Shown here: positions 1-8,978 of the stretch, in pieces
Layout of the letters: every line of letters starts with the position of its first letter
How positions within the stretch are numbered: the stretch's first letter is position 1
Assembly: GCA_000720995.1 (NCBI GenBank)
Contig: JOEL01000004.1
Coordinates: forward strand, 310,001-374,000
Direction: 5' to 3'
Length of the DNA stretch: 64,000 nt
From: Streptomyces celluloflavus
Lineage (GTDB): Bacteria; Actinomycetota; Actinomycetes; Streptomycetales; Streptomycetaceae
Position numbers and translations under genes: made by a program
Notes under the pieces: generated by a model
What the model was told of the DNA's origin: nothing
Seen by the model: only the letters and a program-made list of their open reading frames with translations
The model's database searches: none

Positions 1-820
1 TGCCCGCGAGGCTCTCGTCGAGCCGTGCCTCCAGGCCGCCGGCGCCCTTGCCCTCGTTGTTGACGAAGCCGACGACACCGGCCGCGAGGTCCTGGTTGGG
101 GTAGACGCGCTTGCTGTGCTTGTCGGCGAAGACGCCGACCAGGACGTTGGGGCGGGGCGCCTGCCGGGGTGCGGCGGCGGCCTTGCGGTCGAGGACCTTG
201 CGGAGGTCCTTGATCTGCTTCCAGACCTGCGGGGTCTGCTGCCGGGCGAGCACGACGTAGCGCGTCCGGGCGTTGCCGAGCTTTTTGGCGAGGGTGGCCC
301 GGTCCTCGCCGAGGACGGGCGCGAGCAGCGCCGCGGCCTGCTGCGGCGCGTCCTCGATCTTGGTCTTGTCGGGCGCCAGCAGGCTGGGGTCGGCGGTGAT
401 GTCGTACGCGTCCACGGAGGTGGCCAGGGCCACCCCGTCCCGGTCCGTGATCGTGCCGCGCTCGGCGGCGAGCTTGACCGGGACGTAGCGGTTCTCGTTG
501 GCCTTCGCGGCGTACGCCCCGGCGTCCACGGCCTGCACCTGGAAGAGCCGGACGACGAAGACCAGCATCACCAGCGTCAGCGCGAGCGCGACCAGCCGCA
601 GCCGGGGACGCGGGCTGCCGAGGCGGAAGGGGGCGGCACCGGAGCGCGGGCGTCCGGAGCGGGGGGCGGGGCGCCGGGCCGCCGCGGGTCCGGAGCGGCC
701 GGCCCCGGACGCGGTGCGCTTGCCGGACGCCGCTTTCGCCGAGGGGCGGGCGGCCGGGCGCTGCGGGCCGCGCTGGGCCGGGCGCGGGACGCGGCGGCGG
801 GGGTCCTTGGGCTCGGTCAT
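1..820 (-). CDS. ftsI: Penicillin-binding protein FtsI (septal transpeptidase), C-terminus off the window
   Basis: This is the division-specific class B penicillin-binding protein that crosslinks septal peptidoglycan. Only the first 273 codons are present; the gene runs off the left edge. The ATG at 820 follows a GGAG ribosome site. The protein starts with about 75 Arg/Pro/Ala-rich cytoplasmic residues, has one membrane anchor (around residues 78-100, ending VVRLFQVQAV), then the PBP dimerisation domain with the typical segment ERGTITDRDGVALATSV. The catalytic SxxK domain lies outside the window. It lies 117 bp downstream of ftsL and rsmH, the normal dcw order. The basic, proline-rich N-terminal tail is usual for Streptomyces FtsI. 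Confidence 0.93.
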   Translation of the reverse strand, partial: MTEPKDPRRRVPRPAQRGPQRPAARPSAKAASGKRTASGAGRSGPAAARRPAPRSGRPRSGAAPFRLGSPRPRLRLVALALTLVMLVFVVRLFQVQAVDAGAYAAKANENRYVPVKLAAERGTITDRDGVALATSVDAYDITADPSLLAPDKTKIEDAPQQAAALLAPVLGEDRATLAKKLGNARTRYVVLARQQTPQVWKQIKDLRKVLDRKAAAAPRQAPRPNVLVGVFADKHSKRVYPNQDLAAGVVGFVNNEGKGAGGLEARLDESLAG

Positions 821-937
821 ACCGCGTTCTCCGGGGCGTGCGCGGGGATGGCTGGACCGCGGGTGGTGGCTGCGGGAACGCCTGGGGCCTGGGCTGCGCA
901 GGTGTCGTAGGGGTCGGCGGCCTCGCGCGTCACGGGA

Positions 938-1423
938 TCACCTGCCGAAGGTCGTCGGAGAGAGGGCGGCCCCGGCACCCGGAGCGCCCGCCGTGCCCGG
1001 CAGCGCGGACGGGCCCGTGAGCAGCGGCCGGACCCGGAAGCTCATCGGCGCCGGCCCGGACGTGGCCTCGCTCGGCTTGCCGCGGACCGTACCGTCCGGG
1101 TTCAGGAACGCCGGGGTGCCGCCCGGCACCATGCCCAGCTCCCGGGCCCGCCGTTCGAGCCCGCCCGGCGCGGAGTAGGAGTCCACTTCCTGTTGCAGCG
1201 CCTGCTGCTCGTCCGTCAGCTCGTCGGTCTTCTTCTCCAGCTTGCTGAGCTCGAACGATCCCTGGTTGAGCGCGGAGTTGAGCAGCAGCAGCGAAATCAG
1301 CCCGGAGCCGAGCAGGACGACGACCAGGAGTACGAAGGGCGTACGCGCCGCGGTGCCGGCGCCGGAGGGGAAGAGCGCCGAGAGGCGTCCCTGCCTCCCG
1401 CGCGGCCGCCCCTGGGCGCTCAC
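938..1423 (-). CDS. ftsL: Cell-division membrane protein FtsL-like (septum initiation)
   Basis: A 161-residue bitopic membrane protein. A basic N-terminal tail is followed by one membrane segment (about residues 29-52, rich in L/V), a leucine-rich coiled coil (about 60-90, [20 protein letters not shown]) and a short extracytoplasmic domain. This architecture and its place between rsmH and ftsI identify the FtsL family, which recruits and activates FtsI/FtsW through FtsB/FtsQ. The GTG start overlaps the rsmH stop by four bases (GTGA), so translation is coupled. The low-complexity Gly/Pro/Ala C-terminus has no recognised domain. The assignment rests on position and topology because FtsL sequences diverge strongly. 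Confidence 0.88.
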   Translation of the reverse strand: MSAQGRPRGRQGRLSALFPSGAGTAARTPFVLLVVVLLGSGLISLLLLNSALNQGSFELSKLEKKTDELTDEQQALQQEVDSYSAPGGLERRARELGMVPGGTPAFLNPDGTVRGKPSEATSGPAPMSFRVRPLLTGPSALPGTAGAPGAGAALSPTTFGR

Positions 1424-2379
1424 GCGATGTCCTCGCGGATGCGCTGTGCGCCGCGCAGCCGGGCGGGGGCCGCGCGCCGGTTCTCGGCGACTTCCTCCTC
1501 CGTGGGGAGTTCGGCGCCCCGGGTGAGCAGTTGTAGCCGGGGCTGGTAGCGCTCGGGGACGACCGGCAGGCCGGGCGGTGCGGTGTTGGCCGCGCCGGCC
1601 GCGAGGACCTGCTTGACGATGCGGTCCTCCAGCGACTGGTAGGAGAGGACAGCGATCCGGCCGCCGACCGCCAGGGACTTCACGGCGGCCGGGATGGCGC
1701 GCTCCACACTGGCCAGTTCGGCGTTGACCTCGATGCGCAGGGCCTGGAAGGTGCGTTTGGCGGGGTTGCCGCCGGTGCGCTTGGCGGCCTGCGGCAGCGC
1801 GTCGCGGATGAGCTCGACCAGCCGCGCGCTGTTCGTGAAGGGCTCCTTGGCGCGTTCGCGGACGACCGCCTCGACGATCCGCTTGGCCTGCTTCTCCTCA
1901 CCGTAGGAGCGCAGGATCCGGACGAGGTCACCGGGCGCGTAGGTGTTGAGGACGTCGGCGGCGCTGATCCCGGTCGTCTGGTTCATCCGCATGTCCAGCG
2001 GCGCGTCCTGCGCGTACGCGAAACCGCGCTCGGCCTCGTCGAGCTGCATGGAGGAGACGCCGAGGTCGAACAGGACGCCCTGGACGCGTGGCAGTCCGAG
2101 CCGGTCGAGGACCTCGGGCAGTTCGTCGTAGACGGCGTGCACCAGGGTGGCGCGCTCGCCGTAGGGGGCCAGCCGCTCCCCCGCGAGCCGCAGTGCGACC
2201 GGATCGCGGTCGAGGGCGACGAGGCGGGCCGCCGGGAAGGTGGCGAGCAGCGCCTCGCTGTGTCCGCCGAGGCCGAGGGTGCAGTCGACGACGACCGCCC
2301 CGGGTTCGGCGAGGGCGGGGGCGAGCATGTCCAGACAGCGCTGGAGCATGACGGGTACGTGACGGGTGTTGCCGCTCAT
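1420..2379 (-). CDS. rsmH: 16S rRNA (cytosine1402-N4)-methyltransferase RsmH (MraW)
   Basis: SAM-dependent methyltransferase that modifies C1402 in the ribosomal P site. The 319-residue protein begins [18 protein letters not shown], the standard family N-terminus. The SAM motif [14 protein letters not shown] is near residue 33, and the family segments [20 protein letters not shown] and [15 protein letters not shown] are both visible. The ATG at 2379 is chosen because it begins the conserved N-terminus; the frame stays open far upstream but with sequence unlike the family. First gene of this dcw segment, overlapping ftsL by four bases. Its promoter appears to lie about 310 bp upstream. Confidence 0.95.
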   Translation of the reverse strand: MSGNTRHVPVMLQRCLDMLAPALAEPGAVVVDCTLGLGGHSEALLATFPAARLVALDRDPVALRLAGERLAPYGERATLVHAVYDELPEVLDRLGLPRVQGVLFDLGVSSMQLDEAERGFAYAQDAPLDMRMNQTTGISAADVLNTYAPGDLVRILRSYGEEKQAKRIVEAVVRERAKEPFTNSARLVELIRDALPQAAKRTGGNPAKRTFQALRIEVNAELASVERAIPAAVKSLAVGGRIAVLSYQSLEDRIVKQVLAAGAANTAPPGLPVVPERYQPRLQLLTRGAELPTEEEVAENRRAAPARLRGAQRIREDIA

Positions 2380-2875
2380 GCGCCGGCCTCGCCGCGCTCG
2401 GCGGGCCCGCATTCGCAGAGCGCGCACCTCTTCCTGATTCGCTCGCTGCGCTCGCTCATGTGCCTTCCGATGGGGTGGGCGGCAGGTGGGGCCCCGGCCG
2501 CTGGCTGGGGGAATGGCCGCACGTACCGCTTGGTCCCCGCCCGCTCTGAAGGGGAAGTGGCCCTCCGCCGACGGGGAAGTGCCGTCGGAAGACCGGGGAG
2601 CGGGAGGAGGCCGAGCCGTACGTACGGGTTCGCGCACGCGGGTGATTCGGGATCCAAGGAGAGCGTCACGCCTCCCACTTCGCGCCACTTTAGTCCACCG
2701 GGTGTCCCGGTCAATCAACCGGTTCCGCGCGTCCCGTGACGGCTTTCGCGCGGCCCGGTCACCCGTACGGCGGCCTCACGAAGGCACCTGTGGGTTACCT
2801 CACAAGGGGTGAAGTTGACCGTCGTGCCGGGCTTCCCGTGCAGCCGGACGGGCCACCGGCCATTACCGTGAACGC
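2380..2875. other. Divergent intergenic region between rsmH and carbonic anhydrase
   Basis: About 500 bp without a convincing gene. It contains the rsmH promoter and long leader on one side and, on the other, a -10-like TACCGT (2864-2869) six bases before the carbonic anhydrase ATG, which suggests a leaderless transcript. Short inverted repeats such as CCGACGG/CCGTCGG (about 2567-2587) lie in the rsmH leader. Open frames here have no family resemblance and look like GC-rich background. Confidence 0.5.
2687..2714 (-). promoter_or_regulatory. Predicted vegetative promoter of the rsmH-ftsL-ftsI operon
   Basis: On the minus strand there is a -35-like TTGACC (2714-2709), a 16-bp spacer and a -10-like TAAAGT (2692-2687), a good match to the HrdB-type consensus. 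It would give an untranslated leader of about 300 nt before rsmH. No mraZ gene is present in the leader. Confidence 0.5.
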
Positions 2876-3436
2876 ATGCCTATACCTGCCTCGCAGCCGC
2901 TGCCCCCGCCCGATGACAGCGCCGCCGCGCGTACCGGTGGCACGGTCACCGACCGTCTGATCGAGGCGAACGAGAGCTATGCCGCCGCCTTCACCGACCC
3001 CGGCATGGATGCCCGGCCCGTCCTCAAGGTCGCCGTGGTGGCCTGCATGGACGCCCGGCTCGACCTGCACGCCGCGCTGGGCCTGGAGCTCGGCGACTGC
3101 CACACCATCCGCAACGCGGGCGGTGTGGTCACCGACGACATCATCCGCTCCCTGACGATCAGCCAGCGCGCCCTGGGCACCCGCTCGGTCGTGCTGATCC
3201 ACCACACCGACTGCGGTCTGCTGAGTCTGACCGAGGACTTCCGCCACGATCTGGCGGCCGAGGTCGGACAGCGGCCCACCTGGGCGGTCGAGGCGTTCAA
3301 GGACCTCGACGAGGACGTGCGGCAGTCCATACAGCGGGTGCGCACCTCCCCCTTCCTGCCGCACACGGACGATGTCCGCGGCTTCGTCTTCGACGTGACG
3401 ACAGGTCTGCTGCGGGAGATCAGCCCGCGGCGGTGA
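2876..3436 (+). CDS. Beta-class carbonic anhydrase
   Basis: Interconverts CO2 and bicarbonate with a catalytic zinc. The 186-residue protein shows the beta-class zinc site: Cys57 and the Asp59/Arg61 dyad in VVACMDAR, then His110 and Cys113 in LIHHTDCG. The segment IRNAGGVVTDD is also typical. The length fits the short mycobacterial/streptomycete subtype with a C-terminal GFVFDVTTGLLREI. The ATG follows a -10-like hexamer by six bases, so the message is probably leaderless. Single-gene unit ended by a very strong hairpin and divergent from rsmH. It is likely a cytosolic housekeeping enzyme supplying bicarbonate; there is no signal peptide. Confidence 0.93.
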   Translation: MPIPASQPLPPPDDSAAARTGGTVTDRLIEANESYAAAFTDPGMDARPVLKVAVVACMDARLDLHAALGLELGDCHTIRNAGGVVTDDIIRSLTISQRALGTRSVVLIHHTDCGLLSLTEDFRHDLAAEVGQRPTWAVEAFKDLDEDVRQSIQRVRTSPFLPHTDDVRGFVFDVTTGLLREISPRR

Positions 3437-3442
3437 CGCCCG

Positions 3443-3482
3443 GAACCGGCCCGTGCGGACGAGGAACCGCACGGGCCGGTTC
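3443..3482 (+). terminator. Strong hairpin terminator after carbonic anhydrase
   Basis: A perfect 16-bp inverted repeat (GAACCGGCCCGTGCGG, 3443-3458, with its complement at 3467-3482) and an 8-nt loop, starting seven bases after the stop codon. There is no T-run, as is common for Streptomyces terminators. Confidence 0.75.
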
Positions 3483-3539
3483 GCGCGGGCGGCCGGATTC
3501 ACCAGGGGGCCGGGGAGGGCCGGGACATATCGGCACCAG

Positions 3540-3548
3540 TTATCCACA
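3540..3548 (+). other. Isolated consensus DnaA-box nonamer
   Basis: TTATCCACA, identical to the classical DnaA box, in the intergenic region before the moxR gene. A single box may be chance, or may be a site for DnaA titration or regulation. No origin-like cluster surrounds it. Confidence 0.3.
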
Positions 3549-3724
3549 GGCCATGACGCGAAGCCGCGGGGACGGCAACAATGCGTGGGTGACGTTGTGC
3601 GGGCCCTGGCCGGGCACGACGTGTATGTCGGGGTGGGCCGGGTCCGCGGTACAGCGGGCACCGGCCCATGGATGGGGTGTCCCCCGCTTCTCCGGGAGCG
3701 TGGGGAAGGGCCGAGGAGGGCCGG

Positions 3725-4747
3725 GTGACGACGTATGACGAACGAGCGAGCCTCAGTGATCTGACCACCACAGCTGAGCGGGTTCACCGGTCGGTCGAGG
3801 GTGTGATCGAAGGCAAGCCGGAGGTCGTACGGCTCTCCCTGACGGTGCTGCTGGCCGAGGGGCATCTGCTCGTCGAGGACGTGCCGGGCGTGGGCAAGAC
3901 GATGCTCGCCAAGGCGCTGGCCCGGTCCATCGACTGCTCGGTGCAGCGCATCCAGTTCACGCCCGATCTGCTGCCGTCGGACATCACCGGCGTCAGCGTC
4001 TTCGACCAGCAGCGGCAGGACTTCGAGTTCAAGCCCGGCGCGATCTTCGCCCAGATCGTGATCGGCGACGAGATCAACCGCGCCTCGCCCAAGGCCCAGT
4101 CCGCCCTCCTGGAGTCGATGGAGGAGCGCCAGGTCACGATGGACGGGCAGACCTATGAGCTGCCCAGCCCCTTCATGGTCGTCGCCACCCAGAACCCGGT
4201 GGAGATGGAGGGCACCTATCCGCTCCCCGAGGCCCAGCGGGACCGTTTCATGGCGCGGGTGTCGATCGGCTATCCCAGCCCGGACGCCGAGCTCCGGATG
4301 CTGGGCGTGCACGGCGCCGGCTCTCCCCTGGACGACCTCAAACCGGTCGCGCACGCCCACGACATCCTCAAGCTGATCGACGCGGTACGTGAGGTCCATG
4401 TCGCCGAGGCGGTGCGCAGATACGCCGTGGACCTGGTGGTGGCCACCCGCGGCCATCCCGAGCTGCGGCTGGGCGCCTCGCCGCGGGCCACGCTCCACCT
4501 GCTGCGGGCCGCGAAGGCCGCCGCGGCGCTCGCCGGCCGGGAGTTCGCGCTGCCGGACGATGTGCAGTCGCTGGCGGTGGCGGTGCTCGCCCACCGGCTG
4601 CTGCCCACCGCCCAGGCCCAGTTGAACCGCCGTACGGCCGAGCAGATCGTGCTGGAGATCCTGCACCGCACCCCGGTCCCCGACCCGTCCGCACAGCAGT
4701 GGCGGCAGACCCGCGGCCGGCGGCCGCCCGGCGTACGGGGGCTGTGA
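3725..4747 (+). CDS. MoxR-family AAA+ ATPase
   Basis: Chaperone-like ATPase of the MoxR group (AAA_3). Walker A EDVPGVGKTMLAKALA, Walker B VIGDEINRASPKAQSALLE, sensor-1 FMVVATQNPVE and the following EGTYPLPEAQRDRFM are all intact. A C-terminal lid domain follows, ending about residue 330, and then a basic tail. I chose the GTG at 3725 because a GAGG ribosome site precedes it and family similarity begins just after; an ATG at 3668 would add 19 unrelated residues. The stop overlaps the start of the DUF58 gene (TGATG). MoxR/DUF58/transglutaminase triplets are a recurring module, thought to act on maturation of envelope or substrate proteins; the actual client here is unknown. Confidence 0.92.
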   Translation: MTTYDERASLSDLTTTAERVHRSVEGVIEGKPEVVRLSLTVLLAEGHLLVEDVPGVGKTMLAKALARSIDCSVQRIQFTPDLLPSDITGVSVFDQQRQDFEFKPGAIFAQIVIGDEINRASPKAQSALLESMEERQVTMDGQTYELPSPFMVVATQNPVEMEGTYPLPEAQRDRFMARVSIGYPSPDAELRMLGVHGAGSPLDDLKPVAHAHDILKLIDAVREVHVAEAVRRYAVDLVVATRGHPELRLGASPRATLHLLRAAKAAAALAGREFALPDDVQSLAVAVLAHRLLPTAQAQLNRRTAEQIVLEILHRTPVPDPSAQQWRQTRGRRPPGVRGL

Positions 4748-6165
4748 TGTCCGGCGGGGGGAGCGGGAGCACGCCGGAGCGGAGCGGGCTGCGGGCCGCC
4801 CTCGGGGGGCTGACGACCCGCGGCCGGTCGTTCCTGGCGGCCGGGCTGGCCGCCGCGGTCTGCTCCTATCTCCTGGGGCAGGCGGATCTGCTGCGGGTCG
4901 GGCTGCTGCTCGCGGCGCTGCCGCTGGTCTGTGTCCTCGCCCTGCACCGCACCCGCTACCGGGTGGCGGGCGGCCGGACGCTCTCCCCCGCCCGGGTGCC
5001 CGCGGCGGCCGAGGCCAAGGTCCAGCTGCGGATCGAGAACGTCTCCCGGCTGCCCACCGGTGTGCTGATGCTCCAGGACCGGGTGCCCTACGTCCTCGGG
5101 CCCCGGCCGCGCTTCGTCCTGGACCGGGTGGAGGCCGGCGGCGCCCGCGAGGTGTCCTACCGCGTCCGCTCCGACCTGCGCGGCCGCTATCCGCTGGGGC
5201 CGTTGCAGCTGCGGCTTTCGGACCCGTTCGGGATGTGCGAGCTGACCCGCTCCTTCAGCACCTCCGACACCCTGACGGTGGTGCCGCGGACCGAACCCCT
5301 GCCGCCGGTCCGGCCGACGGGCGAGACGTCGGGGTACGGCGACGGGCGGCAGCGGTCGCTCGCGCTGGCCGGTGAGGACGACATCATCCCGCGCGGCTAC
5401 CGCCACGGCGATGATCTGCGCCGGGTCCACTGGCGGTCCACCGCCCGCCACGGTGAGCTGATGGTCCGCAGGGAGGAGCAGCCGCGGCAGGCGCGCTGCA
5501 CGGTACTGCTGGACACTCGCCGCACGGCCCACCGGGGCGCCGGGCCCGACTCCGCCTTCGAGTGGGCGGTGGCGGGCGCCGCGTCGACGGCGGTGCACCT
5601 GCTGGAGCGGGGACTGTCCGTACGGCTGCTGACCGACACCGGCACCTCGGTGCCGGGCCCCGACGGTACGGGCGGCGCCGGGTCCGCCGACACGGCGGGC
5701 CTGCTGCTGGACACCCTCGCCAACGTGACGCACTCCGAGGAGGAGGGGCTCTTGGCGGCGTACGACGTGCTGCGCGGCGGCGACGAGGGGCTGCTGATCG
5801 CCTTCTTCGGCGAGCTGGACGAGGAGCAGGCGACGGTGGCCGGACGGATGCGGCAGCGCAGCGGCGCGGCGGTCGCGTTCGTCCTGGACGGCGACGCCTG
5901 GACGCAGGGCATCGGCGGCATACGGTTCCCCGGTCCGCACCCCCGGATACCGGTGGCCGGCCCGCTCCGGATACTGCGCGAGGCGGGCTGGACGGCGCTG
6001 CCGGTGGCGCCCGGCGCCTCGCTTCCCGACCTCTGGCGTGCCACGGACCGCGCCGGGACCGGCCCGGAGCAGCCGGTGCACAGCGGTCCCCCGGCGGGCC
6101 CGGCCACCGTGCCGAAACCGGCGGGGCGGGCCGCGGAGAGGTCGGCGGCGGGGGGCGGTGCATGA
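4747..6165 (+). CDS. DUF58 domain membrane protein
   Basis: A 472-residue protein with two adjacent N-terminal membrane segments (about residues 30-65), a beta-rich linker (LRIENVSRLPTGVLMLQDRVPY) and the DUF58 signature HGDDLRRVHWRSTARHGELMVRREE near residues 218-243, followed by a von Willebrand-like fold. The tail beyond residue 430 is Pro/Gly/Ala-rich and disordered. The start ATG (4747) overlaps the moxR stop, so the two are translationally coupled. DUF58 proteins are the usual membrane partners of MoxR ATPases. Molecular function is not established for this subgroup. Confidence 0.88.
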   Translation: MSGGGSGSTPERSGLRAALGGLTTRGRSFLAAGLAAAVCSYLLGQADLLRVGLLLAALPLVCVLALHRTRYRVAGGRTLSPARVPAAAEAKVQLRIENVSRLPTGVLMLQDRVPYVLGPRPRFVLDRVEAGGAREVSYRVRSDLRGRYPLGPLQLRLSDPFGMCELTRSFSTSDTLTVVPRTEPLPPVRPTGETSGYGDGRQRSLALAGEDDIIPRGYRHGDDLRRVHWRSTARHGELMVRREEQPRQARCTVLLDTRRTAHRGAGPDSAFEWAVAGAASTAVHLLERGLSVRLLTDTGTSVPGPDGTGGAGSADTAGLLLDTLANVTHSEEEGLLAAYDVLRGGDEGLLIAFFGELDEEQATVAGRMRQRSGAAVAFVLDGDAWTQGIGGIRFPGPHPRIPVAGPLRILREAGWTALPVAPGASLPDLWRATDRAGTGPEQPVHSGPPAGPATVPKPAGRAAERSAAGGGA

Positions 6166-6340
6166 GCGGGGGTTCGGCGGGTGGGGGCGTGCCCCGGGGC
6201 GTGGGCCCGGCCGGTGGGCGTGTGACCGGTGGGCGGGGTGTGGGCGGATACGCCGCGGCCCGGCGCGGCGCGCCGTCGCCCGGCGGATGGACCGGCGGCC
6301 GGCGCGGCTCCCGGGTGCGCGGTCCCGAGCGAAGTGAGGC

Positions 6341-8782
6341 ATGAGCATGAACGGCCGGGCGCGGCTGGCACTGTGTGCGGCGGTGGCGACCCTGAGCGCG
6401 TCCTGCGCACTGCTGCCGCTGGTGGAACCGTTCGACTGGCTGTACCAGGCGGCGGTCATGCTGGCGATCGTGAGCGGCGTGGGCGCGGCGGCCCGCCGGA
6501 TGTCGCCGGTCAGACCGCTGGCCCTCGCGGCGCAGGCGCTGGTCGCCGTGCTGCTGCTGACCCTGGTCTTCACCCGCGGCCAGGCGATCGCCTGGGTGCT
6601 GCCGGGGCCGGAGGCCGTCGCGGAGTTCGGCCGACTGGTGCAGCAGGGCGCCTCGGACGTCGGACGGTACGCCATCCCCGCACCTCTCACCCCCGGCATC
6701 CGGCTGCTGCTGGTCGCCGGTGTGCTGGTCATCGGCCTGTGCGTGGACGCGCTGGCGGTCACCTACCGCGCCGCGGCCCCCGCCGGGCTGCCGCTGCTCG
6801 CGCTGTACTCGGTGGCGGCGGGGCTCTCCCCGGGCGGCGCGGGCTGGCTGTGGTTCCTGGTCGCGGCGGCCGGCTATCTGCTGCTCCTCCTCGCCGAGGG
6901 CCGCGACCGGCTCTCCCAATGGGGCCGGATGTTCGGCGGCAGCCCCGGTGCGGACCGGCCGGACACCGGCCGCAGCCGCCCTGCCGGGCCCGGCGGGGCG
7001 GCGTTCGCCCCGGTACGTACGGGCCACCGGATCGGCGCGGTGGTGCTCGGGATCGCGCTGGTGGTGCCCGCCGCGCTGCCCTCGCTCGGCGGCGGTCTGC
7101 TGGGCCCGCCGACAGGCGGTGAGAGCGCCGGTGGTGGGGGCGGCACGATCTCCGCCGTGAACCCCCTGGTCTCGCTCCAGAACAGCCTCAACCAGCCCGC
7201 CGACAGGGAAGTCCTCAACTACCGCACGACCACGGATAACACCCGCGACATGTATCTGCGGATCGTCGCCCTGGACCAGTTCGACGGCACGGCCTGGAAG
7301 CCGTCCGAACGTACCGTCACGGACGTCCCGGACCGGCTGCCGGACCCGCCCGGTCTCTCCCCGGCGGTGCACACCCTCAGGGTGAACACCTCCATCTCGA
7401 CCGCCGAGTGGTACGCCCAGAACTGGCTGCCGCTCCCCTACCCGGCCGCGAAGGTGGACATCCCCGGGCGCTGGCGTTTCGAGCCCGCGGGCCGCACGCT
7501 CGTCGGCGACCGCGGGCAGAACACCCGCGGTGTGCAGTACCAGGTGGAGAGCCTGCTGGTGCGGCCCACCGCCCATCAGCTGGCCACGGCCCCGCCGCCG
7601 CCCGCGGAGCTGCTGCGCGAGTACACCAAGGTGCCGGACTCGCTGCCCACGGTGGTGCACGACACGGCGCGGAAGGTGACGTACGGCGCCCGGACCGCGT
7701 ACGACAAGGCCGTCAAGCTCCAGGACTGGTTCTCGCTCAACGGCGGCTTCAGCTACAACACGGAGGTCCAGGCCGGCAGCGGTTCCGAGGCCATCGTGCG
7801 GTTCCTGGAGCAGAAGGAGGGCTTCTGCGTCCACTTCTCCTTCACGATGGCGGCGATGGCGCGGACGCTGGGCATACCCGCCCGGGTCGCGGTCGGCTTC
7901 ACCCCGGGGACCAGGCAGCAGGACGGTACGACCTCGGTCGGTCTCAAGGATGCGCACGCCTGGCCCGAGCTGTACTTCGAGGGCGTCGGCTGGACGCGCT
8001 TCGAGCCGACGCCGAGCCGTGGCAGCACCCCGGACTACACCCTCGGCGACGATGCCCGCTCCGGCGCCGCCGCCCCGCCGGCGCAGCAGCCGTCGCGCCC
8101 CTCGGCCCCCGCTGCCGGCCCGTCCGCGACCCCGTCCTGCGGCCCCGGCCACCAGCGGTCCGGGGCGGCCGGCTGTCCGGCCCCGCCCGCCCGGTCGGAC
8201 GCGGGCCCGTCGGACGGCGGCCCGTCCCCCTGGGCCGTCACCGGCATCGCGCTCGCCGCACTGCTCGTCCTGCTGCTGCCCGCGCTCCCCCTGCTGTGGC
8301 GTGTCCGTACGCGCTCCCGGCGGCTGACGGCCGACGGCACGGACGGGGACCCGGCCGCCGCCGCCCTCGCCGCCTGGCGCGAGCTGCTCGACACCGGCTG
8401 GGACTTCGGCATCCTGCCGGACGGTTCGCTCACCCCGCGCAAGGCGGCCGCCCGCATCGTGCGCGTCGGGGAACTCCCGCCGGAGGCCGCCGACGCCGCC
8501 CACCGGGTGGCGGCCGCGGTCGAGCAGGTCCTGTACGCGCCACGGCCACACCCGGTAACCGGCCTGGTCACGGACGTACAGCGGGTACGGACCGCACTGC
8601 ACGCCGGGGCCTCCCGCCCGCTGCGCCTGCGCGCACTGCTCGCCCCCCGCTCCGCGGCACGCCTGCGCTGGGCCCTCGCCGCCCGGTGGAGCGCCCTCCG
8701 TCTCCGCTGCGCCAACAGCCGCCCGGTCACCGCCGCCCGCCGCGCGGCAGTCACCCTCCGCCGGGAACGGCGGCGGGCCTAG
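6341..8782 (+). CDS. TgpA-like membrane transglutaminase (DUF3488 plus transglutaminase core)
   Basis: An 813-residue protein with about six N-terminal membrane segments (residues 5-250, including a short loop region after 195), an extracytoplasmic transglutaminase-like domain, a Pro/Ala/Ser-rich spacer, and a further membrane segment near residue 635. The core contains catalytic Cys496 in EGFCVHFSFTMAAMARTLG and His539 in KDAHAWPELYFEGVGW; the third position reads FEPTP, with Glu where classical enzymes have Asp. A cytoplasmic DUF4129-like tail (residues 660-730) is followed by an Arg/Ala-rich end. Third gene of the MoxR/DUF58/transglutaminase operon. The substrate is unknown; amidase or crosslinking activity on envelope proteins is the usual proposal. 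Confidence 0.88.
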   Translation: MSMNGRARLALCAAVATLSASCALLPLVEPFDWLYQAAVMLAIVSGVGAAARRMSPVRPLALAAQALVAVLLLTLVFTRGQAIAWVLPGPEAVAEFGRLVQQGASDVGRYAIPAPLTPGIRLLLVAGVLVIGLCVDALAVTYRAAAPAGLPLLALYSVAAGLSPGGAGWLWFLVAAAGYLLLLLAEGRDRLSQWGRMFGGSPGADRPDTGRSRPAGPGGAAFAPVRTGHRIGAVVLGIALVVPAALPSLGGGLLGPPTGGESAGGGGGTISAVNPLVSLQNSLNQPADREVLNYRTTTDNTRDMYLRIVALDQFDGTAWKPSERTVTDVPDRLPDPPGLSPAVHTLRVNTSISTAEWYAQNWLPLPYPAAKVDIPGRWRFEPAGRTLVGDRGQNTRGVQYQVESLLVRPTAHQLATAPPPPAELLREYTKVPDSLPTVVHDTARKVTYGARTAYDKAVKLQDWFSLNGGFSYNTEVQAGSGSEAIVRFLEQKEGFCVHFSFTMAAMARTLGIPARVAVGFTPGTRQQDGTTSVGLKDAHAWPELYFEGVGWTRFEPTPSRGSTPDYTLGDDARSGAAAPPAQQPSRPSAPAAGPSATPSCGPGHQRSGAAGCPAPPARSDAGPSDGGPSPWAVTGIALAALLVLLLPALPLLWRVRTRSRRLTADGTDGDPAAAALAAWRELLDTGWDFGILPDGSLTPRKAAARIVRVGELPPEAADAAHRVAAAVEQVLYAPRPHPVTGLVTDVQRVRTALHAGASRPLRLRALLAPRSAARLRWALAARWSALRLRCANSRPVTAARRAAVTLRRERRRA

Positions 8783-8811
8783 GCACGCCGTGCCCGCCCC
8801 GGCGCCCGGCA

Positions 8812-8839
8812 CTCCCCCAGCTACCGCTGGGAGGCACCC
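8812..8839. repeat. Streptomyces interspersed short inverted repeat
   Basis: Sequence of the type CTCCCCCAGC-N4-GCTGGGAGG followed by CACCCC, a short inverted repeat of a kind found scattered between genes in many Streptomyces chromosomes (recalled, not searched). It lies just after the transglutaminase gene and may act as a transcript 3' end. Confidence 0.55.
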
Positions 8840-8879
8840 CCACGCGGCGTTGTCGGGACCACCCCGATACACCCGGCAT

Positions 8880-8978
8880 TAGGGCGGCCCTCCGCCGTGC
8901 GATGCACCGCACCAGACACTGCGGGGACCCGCCCTTCGGGCGAAAGACGCCGCTGTGACGACACGCCACGCCCTAGGG
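8880..8978 (-). repeat. Degenerate dispersed repeat, copy A (TAGGGCG family)
   Basis: Read on the minus strand this begins CCCTAGGGCGTGGCGTG and continues through TTCGCCCGAAGGGCGGG to CGCACGGCGGAGGG. The same ordered motifs (TAGGGCG-GGCGT, TTCGCCCG-AGGGCGGG, GTGTC-GGTGCG, CGCACGGCGG-GGG) recur at 38285-38366, also on the minus strand. The internal TTCGCCCGAAGGGCGGG can form a small hairpin. Confidence 0.5.

Noticed and set aside
3540-3548. Replication origin
   Set aside because: Only one DnaA box is present and dnaA/dnaN are not nearby.
5384-8872. Very long open frame on the minus strand across the DUF58 and transglutaminase genes
   Set aside because: It is antisense to two family-supported genes, is Gly/Pro/Arg-rich in the wrong codon phase, and has no domain or ribosome site. 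Long antisense frames are expected at this GC content.
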